Shown: one piece after another, positions 53,601-62,678 of the stretch
Layout: each line of letters starts with the position of its first letter
How positions within the stretch are numbered: the first letter of the stretch is position 1
Assembly: GCA_021531795.1 (NCBI GenBank)
Contig: JADYUL010000002.1
Span: 124,001-188,000, forward strand
Length of the DNA: 64,000 nucleotides
Source of the DNA: Lacrimispora saccharolytica
GTDB taxonomy: Bacteria; Bacillota; Clostridia; Lachnospirales; Lachnospiraceae
Reading direction: 5' to 3'
The notes under the pieces: generated by a model
The model's database searches: none
Told to the model about the DNA's origin: nothing
The model's input: only the letters and a program-made list of their open reading frames with translations
Translations under genes and position numbers: made by a program

Positions 53601-54308
53601 TCATATTCCCTTATATAGATTTAGCATTATTATCTCACTTTCATCCAGTTCTCTATATTCACCGGGCGAAAGTGAAGGATCCAGCTCAAGCGGGCCGAAG
53701 CTTACACGCTTAAGGAAGACAACCTTATTATCCACTGCCTCAAGCATTCGTTTAACCTGATGATATCGGCCCTCTGTTATTGTCAGATATATTCTGTCTG
53801 TAGCTATCGCTTCAACTTTAGCAGGCAGTGTAATTGTATCATCACCTATATCCACACCCATACACAGAGTCTTGATATCATCAGAAGTGATATTGTGCTT
53901 AAGATGTACCAGATAGCATTTTTCAACATGACTTTTAGGGCTCAGTAATCTGTGAGACATCTCTCCATCATTGGTTATTATTAAAAGCCCTTCCGTGTCC
54001 TTATCAAGTCGTCCGACAGGGAACATATCCCTGGTATTTATATCCTTTAGAAGGTCAATGACTGTCGTATCGATATTATCCTGAGTGGCACTTACAACAC
54101 CTTTGGGTTTATTTAACATGTAATATCTGAATTTCTTATAAATCAAAGGTTCGCCTCTGTATGTCACTGCGCTATCCTCAGATATCCTCATGCCGGGATC
54201 GGAGGCAATGACTCCGTTTACGGTTATTAATTTCTTTCGAATATATTCTTTGATCTCATTACGTGAACCGATATTAAGATCGCACAAATACTTATCTAAT
54301 CTTATCAT
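53601..54308 (-). CDS. RsuA/RluB-family pseudouridine synthase
   Basis: The 235-residue protein has an N-terminal S4 domain (MIRLDKYLCDL to VNGVIA) and the RsuA-family catalytic motif GRLDKDTEGLLIITNDG with its aspartate, then GRYHQVKRML. It modifies a uridine in 16S or 23S rRNA; which one cannot be decided. It is the third rRNA pseudouridine synthase in the window. Confidence 0.93.
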   Translation of the reverse strand: MIRLDKYLCDLNIGSRNEIKEYIRKKLITVNGVIASDPGMRISEDSAVTYRGEPLIYKKFRYYMLNKPKGVVSATQDNIDTTVIDLLKDINTRDMFPVGRLDKDTEGLLIITNDGEMSHRLLSPKSHVEKCYLVHLKHNITSDDIKTLCMGVDIGDDTITLPAKVEAIATDRIYLTITEGRYHQVKRMLEAVDNKVVFLKRVSFGPLELDPSLSPGEYRELDESEIIMLNLYKGI

Positions 54309-54328
54309 CTATTTTTACTAAATTTATC

Positions 54329-55651
54329 CTATCTACGTTTCCTACGCCTCTTCCTATGTCTGTTGTTGCCGTAGAGTACAATATTGTAGGCTGCAATAAT
54401 GATTATCGTTACCGCAACACCTCCGATAATTAAGGAAATGACAATAACAGGAGAAACTAAGCTTCGATCAGAAGGGTTAATCACAATCTCTTGCATAGCG
54501 TCGCTTTGGTAGTCTGTATCTGCATCGATTGTGTCATCGCCTTTTACAGTGGGGTTCTCGTTTTCCGTATCTTCAGGCTCAACGTAACCCGCAGGAAGCA
54601 GGCTTACACTACTGTCAGTATATAATTCATACTGATTATATCCCCTTACCACGAGTCTACTCTCAATACCGGGAATCAGTTCAATATCAGCATTTATCTC
54701 CTTAACATCTTCGGGATTTAGCGCCGATATATCATTACTCCAGGGAAGCATCTTCCCAAAAATATTCCCACCATCCAGCGAAATTGAATAATACTGCATT
54801 CTTCCGTCGCTGTCATCAGCCTCTATTGTGATATTACAGGTTCCGTTGTATATATCAGATGAATTGATTCTTACATTGACATATTCAGGTTCGCTCTCAT
54901 CCGGGGGATTGAAGTCTGAACCGATCACTTCATCATACTGATAATCAGAATAATCTATTCCCAGTGATGATGACTTCAATCTAAGATATTTGGCAACGGC
55001 ATCCGCATCCTTTTCTCCGAATTTAACGAAGATATCCGAAATTGAACCAAGAACTGCCCTATCCTTCTCAGAATCCAGATGGCAATGCTCTATTATTATC
55101 GAAGGTATACCTTCCTTGCGACACATCTGTATAATTCCGTAATAATCGTCTCTCTTCTTGTTAAGCCTGACCTTAACACCTCTGTTGAACAAACCGAATT
55201 CAGATGATAGATCATTGGTAATAATAGTTCCTATAGTCTGACCAAAGCTATATTCGTTTCCGAAGGCCGAGGTCCAGACCTCAGTACCGTAAAGATTGTG
55301 ATTGGCTGACATATTGTAGTGGAGAGAGATAAGATAATCAGCATCATATTCAACTGCAATCTTAGCCCTGTCCGTTCTGCTTATATCAACCTCACCTATC
55401 TCATCATGAGTAAGATAGACTGTAATACCTTCATATTGACACAGCCTGTCATACATAGCTTTGGCAGTGATAAGATTAATCTCCTGCTCTATGTACTCTT
55501 CTGTCTGTCCGCCCAGTGCCTCACCACCGTGTCCCGGGTCAAGAACCACAATATATTCCTCTGCATAGCACTTATCATAATCCCAAAGTAAGGCAATTGT
55601 AAGTACAAGCAACCCCAGAATATATTTCCCCCATACATATATTCTCTGCAT
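54329..55651 (-). CDS. N-acetylmuramoyl-L-alanine amidase with C-terminal membrane anchor
   Basis: This 440-residue protein cleaves the glycan-peptide bond of peptidoglycan. It has an N-terminal signal/anchor helix (~7-27) and an Amidase_3 domain (~33-215) with zinc-site motifs DPGHGG, a following glutamate, LHYNMSANH and IIEHCHLDS. A beta-rich region follows (~240-360). A second membrane helix (~400-425) and an Arg/Lys-rich tail (RHRKRRRKRR) come last, as in sortase-like or membrane-retained surface enzymes. The frame opens at 55693, but that start lies inside the upstream terminator hairpin, so ATG 55651 is preferred; it has no clear Shine-Dalgarno site. Confidence 0.88.
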   Translation of the reverse strand: MQRIYVWGKYILGLLVLTIALLWDYDKCYAEEYIVVLDPGHGGEALGGQTEEYIEQEINLITAKAMYDRLCQYEGITVYLTHDEIGEVDISRTDRAKIAVEYDADYLISLHYNMSANHNLYGTEVWTSAFGNEYSFGQTIGTIITNDLSSEFGLFNRGVKVRLNKKRDDYYGIIQMCRKEGIPSIIIEHCHLDSEKDRAVLGSISDIFVKFGEKDADAVAKYLRLKSSSLGIDYSDYQYDEVIGSDFNPPDESEPEYVNVRINSSDIYNGTCNITIEADDSDGRMQYYSISLDGGNIFGKMLPWSNDISALNPEDVKEINADIELIPGIESRLVVRGYNQYELYTDSSVSLLPAGYVEPEDTENENPTVKGDDTIDADTDYQSDAMQEIVINPSDRSLVSPVIVISLIIGGVAVTIIIIAAYNIVLYGNNRHRKRRRKRR

Positions 55652-55664
55652 AAAATACCCATAA

Positions 55665-55689
55665 TAAAAGGGCTGTATAATTACAGCCC
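55665..55689 (-). terminator. terminator/attenuator before the amidase gene
   Basis: GGGCTGTA and TACAGCCC form an 8-bp stem with a TAAT loop; on the minus strand it is followed by TTTTATT. It lies between the coiled-coil gene's stop and the amidase start. Confidence 0.8.
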
Positions 55690-55697
55690 CCAAAAAA

Positions 55698-56375
55698 CTA
55701 AATTAAATCAAGGTCAACCTGTCCTGCCTTGCCTGATTGTCCTTTATCGGATGAAGAACCCATCGGTGGCATAGTGCTTATAGCCGGTGTGTTGTCTGAC
55801 AGAATATCCTCAACATCTACTCCGCTGTCATCTACTGCAGTCTCGATAAGCTCCTGTCTGTTGGCTCTGACTACATCATAGCATTCATGAAGTGATTTCA
55901 TCATCTCATCATACTTGGTATTGGTAGTACCCATGTATGTACCGACAATCTCCTCAACCTGGCTAAGCAGACTGTCTGTATACTGCATAGCAGAGGTCTT
56001 AAGTTCATTAGCCTCAATTGTTGCGTCGTCGATTATCTCCTGTGCCTTAAGAATGGCATCATTGACAACAGCATCCGCCTGCTCATAAGCCTTAAGCATA
56101 ATCTCATGCTGGCTGATAAGTTCTGTTGTATGTGCTGTGGCCTTGTCGATCAACTCCTTAGCCTTAGCCTCCGCATCAGCGATTATTGCCTCACGATTGT
56201 GAATAATCTTCTGATACTGTTTGATTTCTTCGGGAGCTCTCTTTCTTAGGTCTGATACAAGATTCTCCAATTCATTCTTCTCACATATGATATGAGTTGT
56301 AGAAAATGATTTATACTTACAGCTGTCTATGTACTGTTCAATATCGTCAATGCACTGTTCAATCTTACTTGCCAT
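55698..56375 (-). CDS. coiled-coil protein, DivIVA/F-type subunit B-like, function unknown
   Basis: The 225-residue protein is dominated by a charged, alanine-rich coiled coil (about residues 35-150, with EAKAKELIDKA and KAQEIIDDATIEAN repeats), then a low-complexity, acidic C-terminus. Such proteins are often labelled ATPase or DivIVA-like from coiled-coil similarity only. No membrane helix or ATP-binding motif is present. It lies between coaD and the amidase; a role in division or wall growth is possible but speculative. Confidence 0.7.
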   Translation of the reverse strand: MASKIEQCIDDIEQYIDSCKYKSFSTTHIICEKNELENLVSDLRKRAPEEIKQYQKIIHNREAIIADAEAKAKELIDKATAHTTELISQHEIMLKAYEQADAVVNDAILKAQEIIDDATIEANELKTSAMQYTDSLLSQVEEIVGTYMGTTNTKYDEMMKSLHECYDVVRANRQELIETAVDDSGVDVEDILSDNTPAISTMPPMGSSSDKGQSGKAGQVDLDLI

Positions 56376-56388
56376 GCTTATACCTCTG

Positions 56389-56880
56389 CTAATCCCTTTT
56401 TATTCCATATTTCTCATATACCATATCCGCTACAAAACCGGGACAGCACTTAGATATATCCCCTCCAAAGGCTGCAATCTCCTTTACTCCGGATGAACTA
56501 AGATATGAATACTTTACACTGGTAACCAAAAACATGGTGTCTAACTGATTCTTGCTGAGCATAGCATTGGTCTGAGCAATCTGTAATTCATACTCAAAAT
56601 CAGTGATTGCGCGTAAGCCCCTGATCGATGTATGGAACCCCTTGTCCTTGGCATAATCAATTAAAAGACCATTAAAGGATTCCACTTTGACATTAGGTAT
56701 ATCCTTTACAGCCTCCTTTAGTATATTAACACGTTCATCTACAGAAAACAACGGTGTCTTCGCCTTATTATCAAGTACCGCAACAGTCAGTTCGTCGAAG
56801 ATTTTCGCTGCTCTTTTTATTATATCCAGATGTCCGAAGGTAAGCGGATCGAAGCTTCCCGGATATACTGCTTTTTTCAT
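56389..56880 (-). CDS. coaD: phosphopantetheine adenylyltransferase
   Basis: CoaD makes dephospho-CoA from 4'-phosphopantetheine and ATP. The 163-residue protein has [18 protein letters not shown] at the N-terminus, [19 protein letters not shown] in the substrate region and [19 protein letters not shown] at the C-terminus, all family motifs. AGGAGGAG precedes the ATG. The rsmD-coaD pair is common in Firmicutes. Confidence 0.97.
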   Translation of the reverse strand: MKKAVYPGSFDPLTFGHLDIIKRAAKIFDELTVAVLDNKAKTPLFSVDERVNILKEAVKDIPNVKVESFNGLLIDYAKDKGFHTSIRGLRAITDFEYELQIAQTNAMLSKNQLDTMFLVTSVKYSYLSSSGVKEIAAFGGDISKCCPGFVADMVYEKYGIKRD

Positions 56881-56885
56881 AATAA

Positions 56886-57440
56886 CTACTCCTCCTGAGA
56901 CCTTCTTATAAATACATGCTTATTGGTCTTATAACACTTCTCTCTTGTCACCTTATATCCCAGTCCGGTAACAAAATCAAAGTCCTTATTAATATCAGCC
57001 TCAATAATAATAAGTGTATCTTCTGTCAGACATCTGGCATTACTAAGGGCTGCAAGTACGTCTCCCTCAACATCGGCTCCGTATGGCGGATCCATAAAGA
57101 TAATATCAGCAGGGACATTGATCTCATACAGTGAGTCAATGGCTGAGCGTGCAATAATTGTCGCTCGATCCGAAAGCTTGGTAAAGTTTACATTCTGCTT
57201 TATGCACTCAATCGCTTCCTTGCTGTTATCAACAATATATGCATACTTTGCACCTCGACTCAACGCCTCAATCGCAATCGAGCCGCTTCCTGCAAACAAA
57301 TCAACAAATACACTACCCGGTACATCGCACTGCAATATATTAAACAGTGTCTCTTTTATCCTGTCCGTAGTCGGTCTTGTACCCTCACCCTTAGGACAGA
57401 TAAGTGGCATAGACCGGCAGGTTCCCGCAATTACTCTCAT
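56886..57440 (-). CDS. rsmD: 16S rRNA (guanine966-N2)-methyltransferase
   Basis: RsmD methylates G966 in the 16S rRNA P-site region. The 184-residue protein has the N-terminal [32 protein letters not shown]-binding [17 protein letters not shown], and the catalytic DPPYG motif. It overlaps parC by four bases and precedes coaD by five. Confidence 0.95.
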   Translation of the reverse strand: MRVIAGTCRSMPLICPKGEGTRPTTDRIKETLFNILQCDVPGSVFVDLFAGSGSIAIEALSRGAKYAYIVDNSKEAIECIKQNVNFTKLSDRATIIARSAIDSLYEINVPADIIFMDPPYGADVEGDVLAALSNARCLTEDTLIIIEADINKDFDFVTGLGYKVTREKCYKTNKHVFIRRSQEE

Positions 57441-59698
57441 CTTAGCTTGGTTCCCTTCGTATCTCTCTTTAATAGTTTTATACCGTTAAGCTGAATCTGC
57501 TTTCCGTTATGCTCTATCATACTGTCATCAACGCCACGTGTGAAGTATACCTCACTGATATAATCATTGGTCACAAGCTTCATACCACGGACACCAACAG
57601 CGGCCTTCTTTTTAACAGGTATTTCTTCTATCTGGAACCGTAAAAAGTACCCGCCGTTACTGCACAGAATAATATTCTTAGCTTCCTTAACTGCATGTAC
57701 GGATACAACCTCATCGCCTTCCTCAAGCTTAGTTGCGGCAACGTTTCTCTTGGCAACATCGAATTCTCCACCGTCTACCAGCTTACAGTAAGCTTTTCTT
57801 GTAACAAATACCATACGATACAGATTAAGCTCAGACTGACTGCACACAGCAATTACAGACGAGGTCTTGGATGAATAGGTACTGACATTATCTATGGGAA
57901 CACCCTTGTCTCGAAGCTTGCTTATTGTTATATCGGAAGCCTTGAAGGTGTGTAATTCACCGGTATTGGTGAAGATACACAGTTTACCGGTATTCTTAAC
58001 CTTGCATATATATTTGAATTCCTGTTCAATTGTCTCTTTATTACGTTCATAGGTAGGAACATCAACAATCTTACAATATCCGAATCTGTCCATAAGGAAG
58101 ATTACGTCCATCTCAGGAACCTTAACCTCTTCAACAACCACATCCTCAAGGTTATCGATTACGGTTCTTCTCTTTCTTGAGAATTCCTTACTTATCTCAT
58201 CTAAGTCATTGATGATAACCATTGCCATGGATTCTTTTCTGCTTAAGATATCCTCATATTTGAAAATGTTGGCAACTGTTTCCTCGTGCTCCTTAATAAG
58301 TGCATCTATTTCAAGTCCTATCAACTTATACAGACGCATATCCATAATGGCATTGGCCTGAGCTTCGGTGAACTTAAGTTGGGAAGCCATTACTTCAGAT
58401 TCGCGCGTCTTGAACTTAATTCCCGCAGTTTTGCCCTCTACAAGACAGGCCTTTGCCTGTTGTCTGTCCTTGGAGCCTCTGAGGATTTCAATAATTAAGT
58501 CAATTACATTGCAGGCCTTGATAAGGCCCTCCTGAATCTCCTTCTTATCCTGCTCCTTCTTAAGGAGGTTGGTGTACTTCCTGGTGGCAAGTTCAAACTG
58601 GAAGTCAGTGCAGGCCTTTAGAATCTTCTTTATGCCCATGGTCTCAGGCCTTCCGTCAGCTATGGCAAGCATATTGACACCGAAGGTATCCTCGAGCTTA
58701 GTCTTCTTATAGAGAAGATTGATTATATTATCAACGTTGGCATCCTTCTTAACCTCAATAACGATACGGATACCTTCCTTGGATGACTGGTTGGATATAT
58801 CAATGATATCGGGTATCTTCTTGCTGTCAGCAAGGGCGGCAACATCCTGTAAGAACTTTGATATGCCCGCACCGATCATGGTATAGGGAATCTCCGTAAC
58901 AACAATATTGGTACGACCGCTCTTACCCTTTTCTACCTCAACCTTACCTCTGATCTTAATCTTGCCCTGACCGGTCTCGTAAATAGATAGAAGCTCGTCC
59001 TTGTTGGTTATGATTCCGCCTGTGGGGAAATCAGGACCCTTGCAGTACTTCATCAGCTGCTTAACCGAGATTTCCTCATCTCTCATGTAAGCCTTCATGG
59101 CTTCGATAACCTCAGACAGATTGTGCGGGGGTGTGTTGGTAGCCATACCTACAGCAATACCCTCAGAGCCGTTAACTAAGAAATTGGGGAAACGACAGGG
59201 TAAAACCGAGGGTTCTTTTTCCGTCTCATCAAAGTTTGGTACGAAATCTACTATGTCCTTATCTAGGTCAGCAAGCATACCGAGCTGAGTAACCTTTTGC
59301 AGTCTTGCCTCGGTGTATCGCATTGCAGCGGCACCGTCTCCCTCGATATTACCGAAGTTACCGTGTCCGTCTACAAGGGGAAGTCCCTTCTTGAAGCTCT
59401 GGCTCATAACCACGAGTGAATCATAGATGGAGCTGTCGCCGTGAGGGTGATATTTACCCATGGTGTCACCGACGATACGTGCACTCTTCCTGTAGGGCTT
59501 GTCGAACTTGATTCCGAGCTCATGCATGTCATAGAGAGTCCTTCTCTGTACAGGCTTAAGTCCGTCCCTGACATCGGGAAGGGCTCTTGCTATGATTACA
59601 CTCATGGCATAATCAATATAGGACTTCTTCATAACCTCGGAATATTCGGTTACGATAATATCTTCTTCAATTGGTTCTGTAGTAGTCTTCTTAGGCAT
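57437..59698 (-). CDS. parC: DNA topoisomerase IV subunit A
   Basis: ParC is the DNA-cleaving subunit of topoisomerase IV. The 753-residue protein has the winged-helix core, the quinolone-region KYHPHGDSSIYD, and the catalytic tyrosine in AAAMRYTEARL near residue 128. The C-terminal beta-pinwheel lacks the QRRGGKG GyrA box, so I call it ParC rather than GyrA; the organism's gyrase is presumably elsewhere. It lies 11 bases after parE. Confidence 0.88.
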   Translation of the reverse strand: MPKKTTTEPIEEDIIVTEYSEVMKKSYIDYAMSVIIARALPDVRDGLKPVQRRTLYDMHELGIKFDKPYRKSARIVGDTMGKYHPHGDSSIYDSLVVMSQSFKKGLPLVDGHGNFGNIEGDGAAAMRYTEARLQKVTQLGMLADLDKDIVDFVPNFDETEKEPSVLPCRFPNFLVNGSEGIAVGMATNTPPHNLSEVIEAMKAYMRDEEISVKQLMKYCKGPDFPTGGIITNKDELLSIYETGQGKIKIRGKVEVEKGKSGRTNIVVTEIPYTMIGAGISKFLQDVAALADSKKIPDIIDISNQSSKEGIRIVIEVKKDANVDNIINLLYKKTKLEDTFGVNMLAIADGRPETMGIKKILKACTDFQFELATRKYTNLLKKEQDKKEIQEGLIKACNVIDLIIEILRGSKDRQQAKACLVEGKTAGIKFKTRESEVMASQLKFTEAQANAIMDMRLYKLIGLEIDALIKEHEETVANIFKYEDILSRKESMAMVIINDLDEISKEFSRKRRTVIDNLEDVVVEEVKVPEMDVIFLMDRFGYCKIVDVPTYERNKETIEQEFKYICKVKNTGKLCIFTNTGELHTFKASDITISKLRDKGVPIDNVSTYSSKTSSVIAVCSQSELNLYRMVFVTRKAYCKLVDGGEFDVAKRNVAATKLEEGDEVVSVHAVKEAKNIILCSNGGYFLRFQIEEIPVKKKAAVGVRGMKLVTNDYISEVYFTRGVDDSMIEHNGKQIQLNGIKLLKRDTKGTKLR

Positions 59699-59709
59699 AT
59701 TAATCTCTC

Positions 59710-61632
59710 TTATACATCAAGTAATGCATCCTTGGCATGTCTGTAGATAAAGGCTTTTCTGGGCGGTACATCGTTACCCATCAAAAGCTCTGTAACATCG
59801 CTTGCCATTCTGGCATCCTCTATCTCCACACGCTTAAGCTTTCTTCTGGCGGGATCAAGTGTGGTCTCCCACAGCTGGTCCTCATCCATTTCTCCCAGAC
59901 CCTTGTATCTCTGGAGGGTGAAGCTGCCTTTATGGTTTTTGCGGTATTTCTCCAATGCCGCATCATCATAGAGGTATTCCTCCTCTCCCTTTGAAGGCAT
60001 TGCCTTATAGAGAGGCGGCATTGCTATATATACATGTCCTTCATAGATAAGCTCAGGCATGAATCTGTAGAACAGTGTAAGCAGAAGTGTTGCAATATGG
60101 GCACCGTCAACGTCGGCATCGGCCATAATCACAATCTTGTTATATTTAAGCTTAGTTATATCGAAGTCATTGCCATAGCCCTCTGAGAAGCCGCAGCCAA
60201 AGGCATTAATCATGGTCTTAATCTCTGCATTGGCAAGAATCTTGTCAATACTTGCCTTCTCAACGTTAAGAATCTTACCTCTGATTGGCAGAATAGCCTG
60301 ATACATTCTGTTTCTGGCATTCTTGGCCGAACCACCCGCCGAATCTCCCTCGACGATGAATATCTCACATTTCTCAGGGTCTCTGCTCTCGCAGTTGGCC
60401 AGCTTTCCGTTGCTGTCAAAGCTGTACTTGGGCTTACTGAGCATATTGGTCTTGGCCTTTTCTTCGCTCTTCCTGATCTTGGCAGCCTTCTCGGCACAGC
60501 CGATTATTGATTTAAGAGTTTCCAGATTCCTGTCAAAGAAGCGTACAAGCTCATCATTGGTAATCTTGCTCACAACCTTGGCAGCGTCCTGATTGTCAAG
60601 CTTTGTCTTGGTCTGTCCCTCGAATCTGGGGTCAGGATGCTTGATTGAGATAACGGCTGTCATACCATTTCTGACATCTGCTCCGTTGAAGTTTGGATCC
60701 TTATCCTTAAGTATGCCAAGTGACCTTGCATAGCTGTTAATAATGGTCGTAAAGCTTGTCTTGAAACCTGTTAAATGTGTTCCGCCCTCTGAGTTGTAGA
60801 TATTATTACAGAATCCTAAGACATTCTCATGGAATTCATTTACATACTGGATTGCGCACTCCACAGTGATGCCTTCAGCTTCACTCTTGAAATAGATCGG
60901 CTCATGTATACATTCCTTACTTCTGTTCATATCATACAGGAAGCCTATGAGTCCGTCGGGCTCATGGAATACAACATATTCCTTCAGAGGCTTCCTCTTA
61001 TCCTCGAACACAATGGTTAGTCCCGGATTAAGATAGGCAGTCTCATGAAGTCTTGACTTAACCTCCTCCTCCTTAAACCATGTCTTATCAAAGATAGTAT
61101 CGTCAGGCAGGAAATTTATCTTGGTTCCTGTCTCTCTGGTCTTACCTATGGTGGGCAACAGTCCGTCCACAAGCTCTGTAGTCGGTATACCACGCTCATA
61201 GGAATCGGTATGTATATATCCGCCCTTCTTAACAGTAACAGTCATATGGGTCGACAGAGCGTTAACAACCGATGAACCTACGCCGTGCAATCCACCGCTT
61301 GTCTTATAGGCGCTGTCATCGAACTTACCTCCGGCATGAAGCGTCGTAAACACCAGTCTCTCCGCACTCATACCCTTCTCATGCATCTCAATGGGGATAC
61401 CTCGACCATTATCTTCAACCGTCGCGGAACCATCCTCCTCCAGTGTCACATATATCCTGTCACAATATCCTGCCAGATGCTCATCTACGGAATTATCCAC
61501 AATCTCATAGATGAGATGATTCAGTCCCTTGCTCGAAACCGAACCGATATACATTCCCGGTCGCTTCCTTACGGCCTCCAGTCCTTCTAAGACCGTAATA
61601 TTGGATGCATTATATTCGTCCTTACGTGCCAT
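59710..61632 (-). CDS. parE: DNA topoisomerase IV subunit B
   Basis: ParE is the ATPase subunit. The 640-residue protein has the GHKL motifs (EIVDNSVDEHLAGYC, EDNGRGIP, GGLHGVGSSVVNAL), a transducer lysine region, and a TOPRIM domain with VEGDSAGGSAKNARNR and MADADVDGAHI. PYKGLGEM-like RYKGLGEMDEDQLWETT follows near the end. ATG 61632 has GAGGTAGG upstream; the frame extends to 61722 but that part lacks family similarity. Pairing with a box-less ParC supports topoisomerase IV. Confidence 0.88.
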   Translation of the reverse strand: MARKDEYNASNITVLEGLEAVRKRPGMYIGSVSSKGLNHLIYEIVDNSVDEHLAGYCDRIYVTLEEDGSATVEDNGRGIPIEMHEKGMSAERLVFTTLHAGGKFDDSAYKTSGGLHGVGSSVVNALSTHMTVTVKKGGYIHTDSYERGIPTTELVDGLLPTIGKTRETGTKINFLPDDTIFDKTWFKEEEVKSRLHETAYLNPGLTIVFEDKRKPLKEYVVFHEPDGLIGFLYDMNRSKECIHEPIYFKSEAEGITVECAIQYVNEFHENVLGFCNNIYNSEGGTHLTGFKTSFTTIINSYARSLGILKDKDPNFNGADVRNGMTAVISIKHPDPRFEGQTKTKLDNQDAAKVVSKITNDELVRFFDRNLETLKSIIGCAEKAAKIRKSEEKAKTNMLSKPKYSFDSNGKLANCESRDPEKCEIFIVEGDSAGGSAKNARNRMYQAILPIRGKILNVEKASIDKILANAEIKTMINAFGCGFSEGYGNDFDITKLKYNKIVIMADADVDGAHIATLLLTLFYRFMPELIYEGHVYIAMPPLYKAMPSKGEEEYLYDDAALEKYRKNHKGSFTLQRYKGLGEMDEDQLWETTLDPARRKLKRVEIEDARMASDVTELLMGNDVPPRKAFIYRHAKDALLDV

Positions 61633-61683
61633 ACCTACCTCATATCTCATGACAATAGTCAAAAACTTACTATTTAGCGCTTT

Positions 61684-61712
61684 ATTATACCATATTTTGT
61701 GGTCGGGTAAAA
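61684..61712 (-). promoter_or_regulatory. promoter of the parE-parC operon
   Basis: Read on the minus strand: TTTTAC, 17-base spacer, TATAAT, with TG one base before the -10 (extended -10). It lies between the degV terminator and parE. Confidence 0.75.
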
Positions 61713-61723
61713 GTGCGAGCACT

Positions 61724-61751
61724 AAAAAACCCCTGAATTAAATTTCAGGGG
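61724..61751 (-). terminator. rho-independent terminator after degV
   Basis: CCCCTGAA and TTCAGGGG form the stem with a 6-base loop; on the minus strand six T residues follow. It ends just upstream of the parE promoter. Confidence 0.93.
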
Positions 61752-61758
61752 CTTTAAA

Positions 61759-62625
61759 TCAAACCTTAAGATTCTTAGTCACGGCAAGTGCTATACAGCC
61801 GGGACCGATATGTGTTGCAACAGATAAGGAAAGAGGATAAAGATTAATATCATATCCGGGGAATTCCTTCAATACCTCTTCCTTGAATTCGAGGATCCTG
61901 TCAAGGTCATGGGCATAAGCCATGTGAAGAGATATATTCTCCTTAGACAGACCACCGAATCGCTTGTCTATGTCGGATTTAACTGCATTGATTATTATCG
62001 ATTTAGCCTGAGATAACGTACGGGCCTTGGCAAAGGCGTCCAGTCTCTCACCCTGAATCTGAAGCACGGGCTTAAGCTTAAGCAGGGTACCAAGTGCTGC
62101 GGCAGCCGGTGTTATCCTTCCGCCCTTCTTAAGGTATACAAGTGTATCAACCATGAGATAAATACTTGAATTAAACTTATCCTCCTCAAGGATATCCTTA
62201 ATCTCTTTAGCACTTTTGCCGGCTTCTAAAAGTCTTAATGCATCGAGAACGGACTGGCGCTGTGTAACGGATATTCTCTGGTTATTAACTACATGAACCT
62301 TGCCTTCATAGTCTTCTGCCAACATGGCTGCAGTCTGATAACTGCCTGACAGACCGGAGCTCATGGGAATATATACTATCTCATCATAATCCTTTAGAGC
62401 TTCATCCCAGATTCCCATAACCTGAGCGGGACTGGGCTGAGTGGTCATGATATCCTTGCCTGCAGCAAGTTCTTCATAGAACTGCTCATGAGTAAGCGAT
62501 TCCTGCTCGAAATACACCTCCTCGTTAATGGAGAAGGGCATAGGAAGTACAGTTACGCCAAGCTCTCTTGCATCCTCAACTGTTATACCACTGTTACTAT
62601 CAGTAATTATTCTAACTTTGCTCAT
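61759..62625 (-). CDS. DegV-family fatty-acid-binding protein
   Basis: The 288-residue DegV/FakB-type protein has the N-terminal ITDSNSGI, the fatty-acid-contact SSGLSGSYQTA motif and the C-terminal IGPGCIALAV. FakB proteins present fatty acids to the kinase FakA for phosphorylation and membrane-lipid use; which fatty acid, or whether this paralogue does so, is unknown. It has its own terminator and lies 53 bases after recG. Confidence 0.93.
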   Translation of the reverse strand: MSKVRIITDSNSGITVEDARELGVTVLPMPFSINEEVYFEQESLTHEQFYEELAAGKDIMTTQPSPAQVMGIWDEALKDYDEIVYIPMSSGLSGSYQTAAMLAEDYEGKVHVVNNQRISVTQRQSVLDALRLLEAGKSAKEIKDILEEDKFNSSIYLMVDTLVYLKKGGRITPAAAALGTLLKLKPVLQIQGERLDAFAKARTLSQAKSIIINAVKSDIDKRFGGLSKENISLHMAYAHDLDRILEFKEEVLKEFPGYDINLYPLSLSVATHIGPGCIALAVTKNLKV

Positions 62626-62678
62626 TATTAACCTCTGCTGACTATATTTTTAACAGAAAACTATAGCTTATTTTAATG

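Noticed and set aside
57437-61632. The topoisomerase pair as DNA gyrase (gyrB/gyrA).
   Set aside because: The A subunit lacks the QRRGGKG GyrA box, and the pair is not next to dnaA, dnaN or recF, so ParE/ParC fits better; not fully certain without the rest of the genome.
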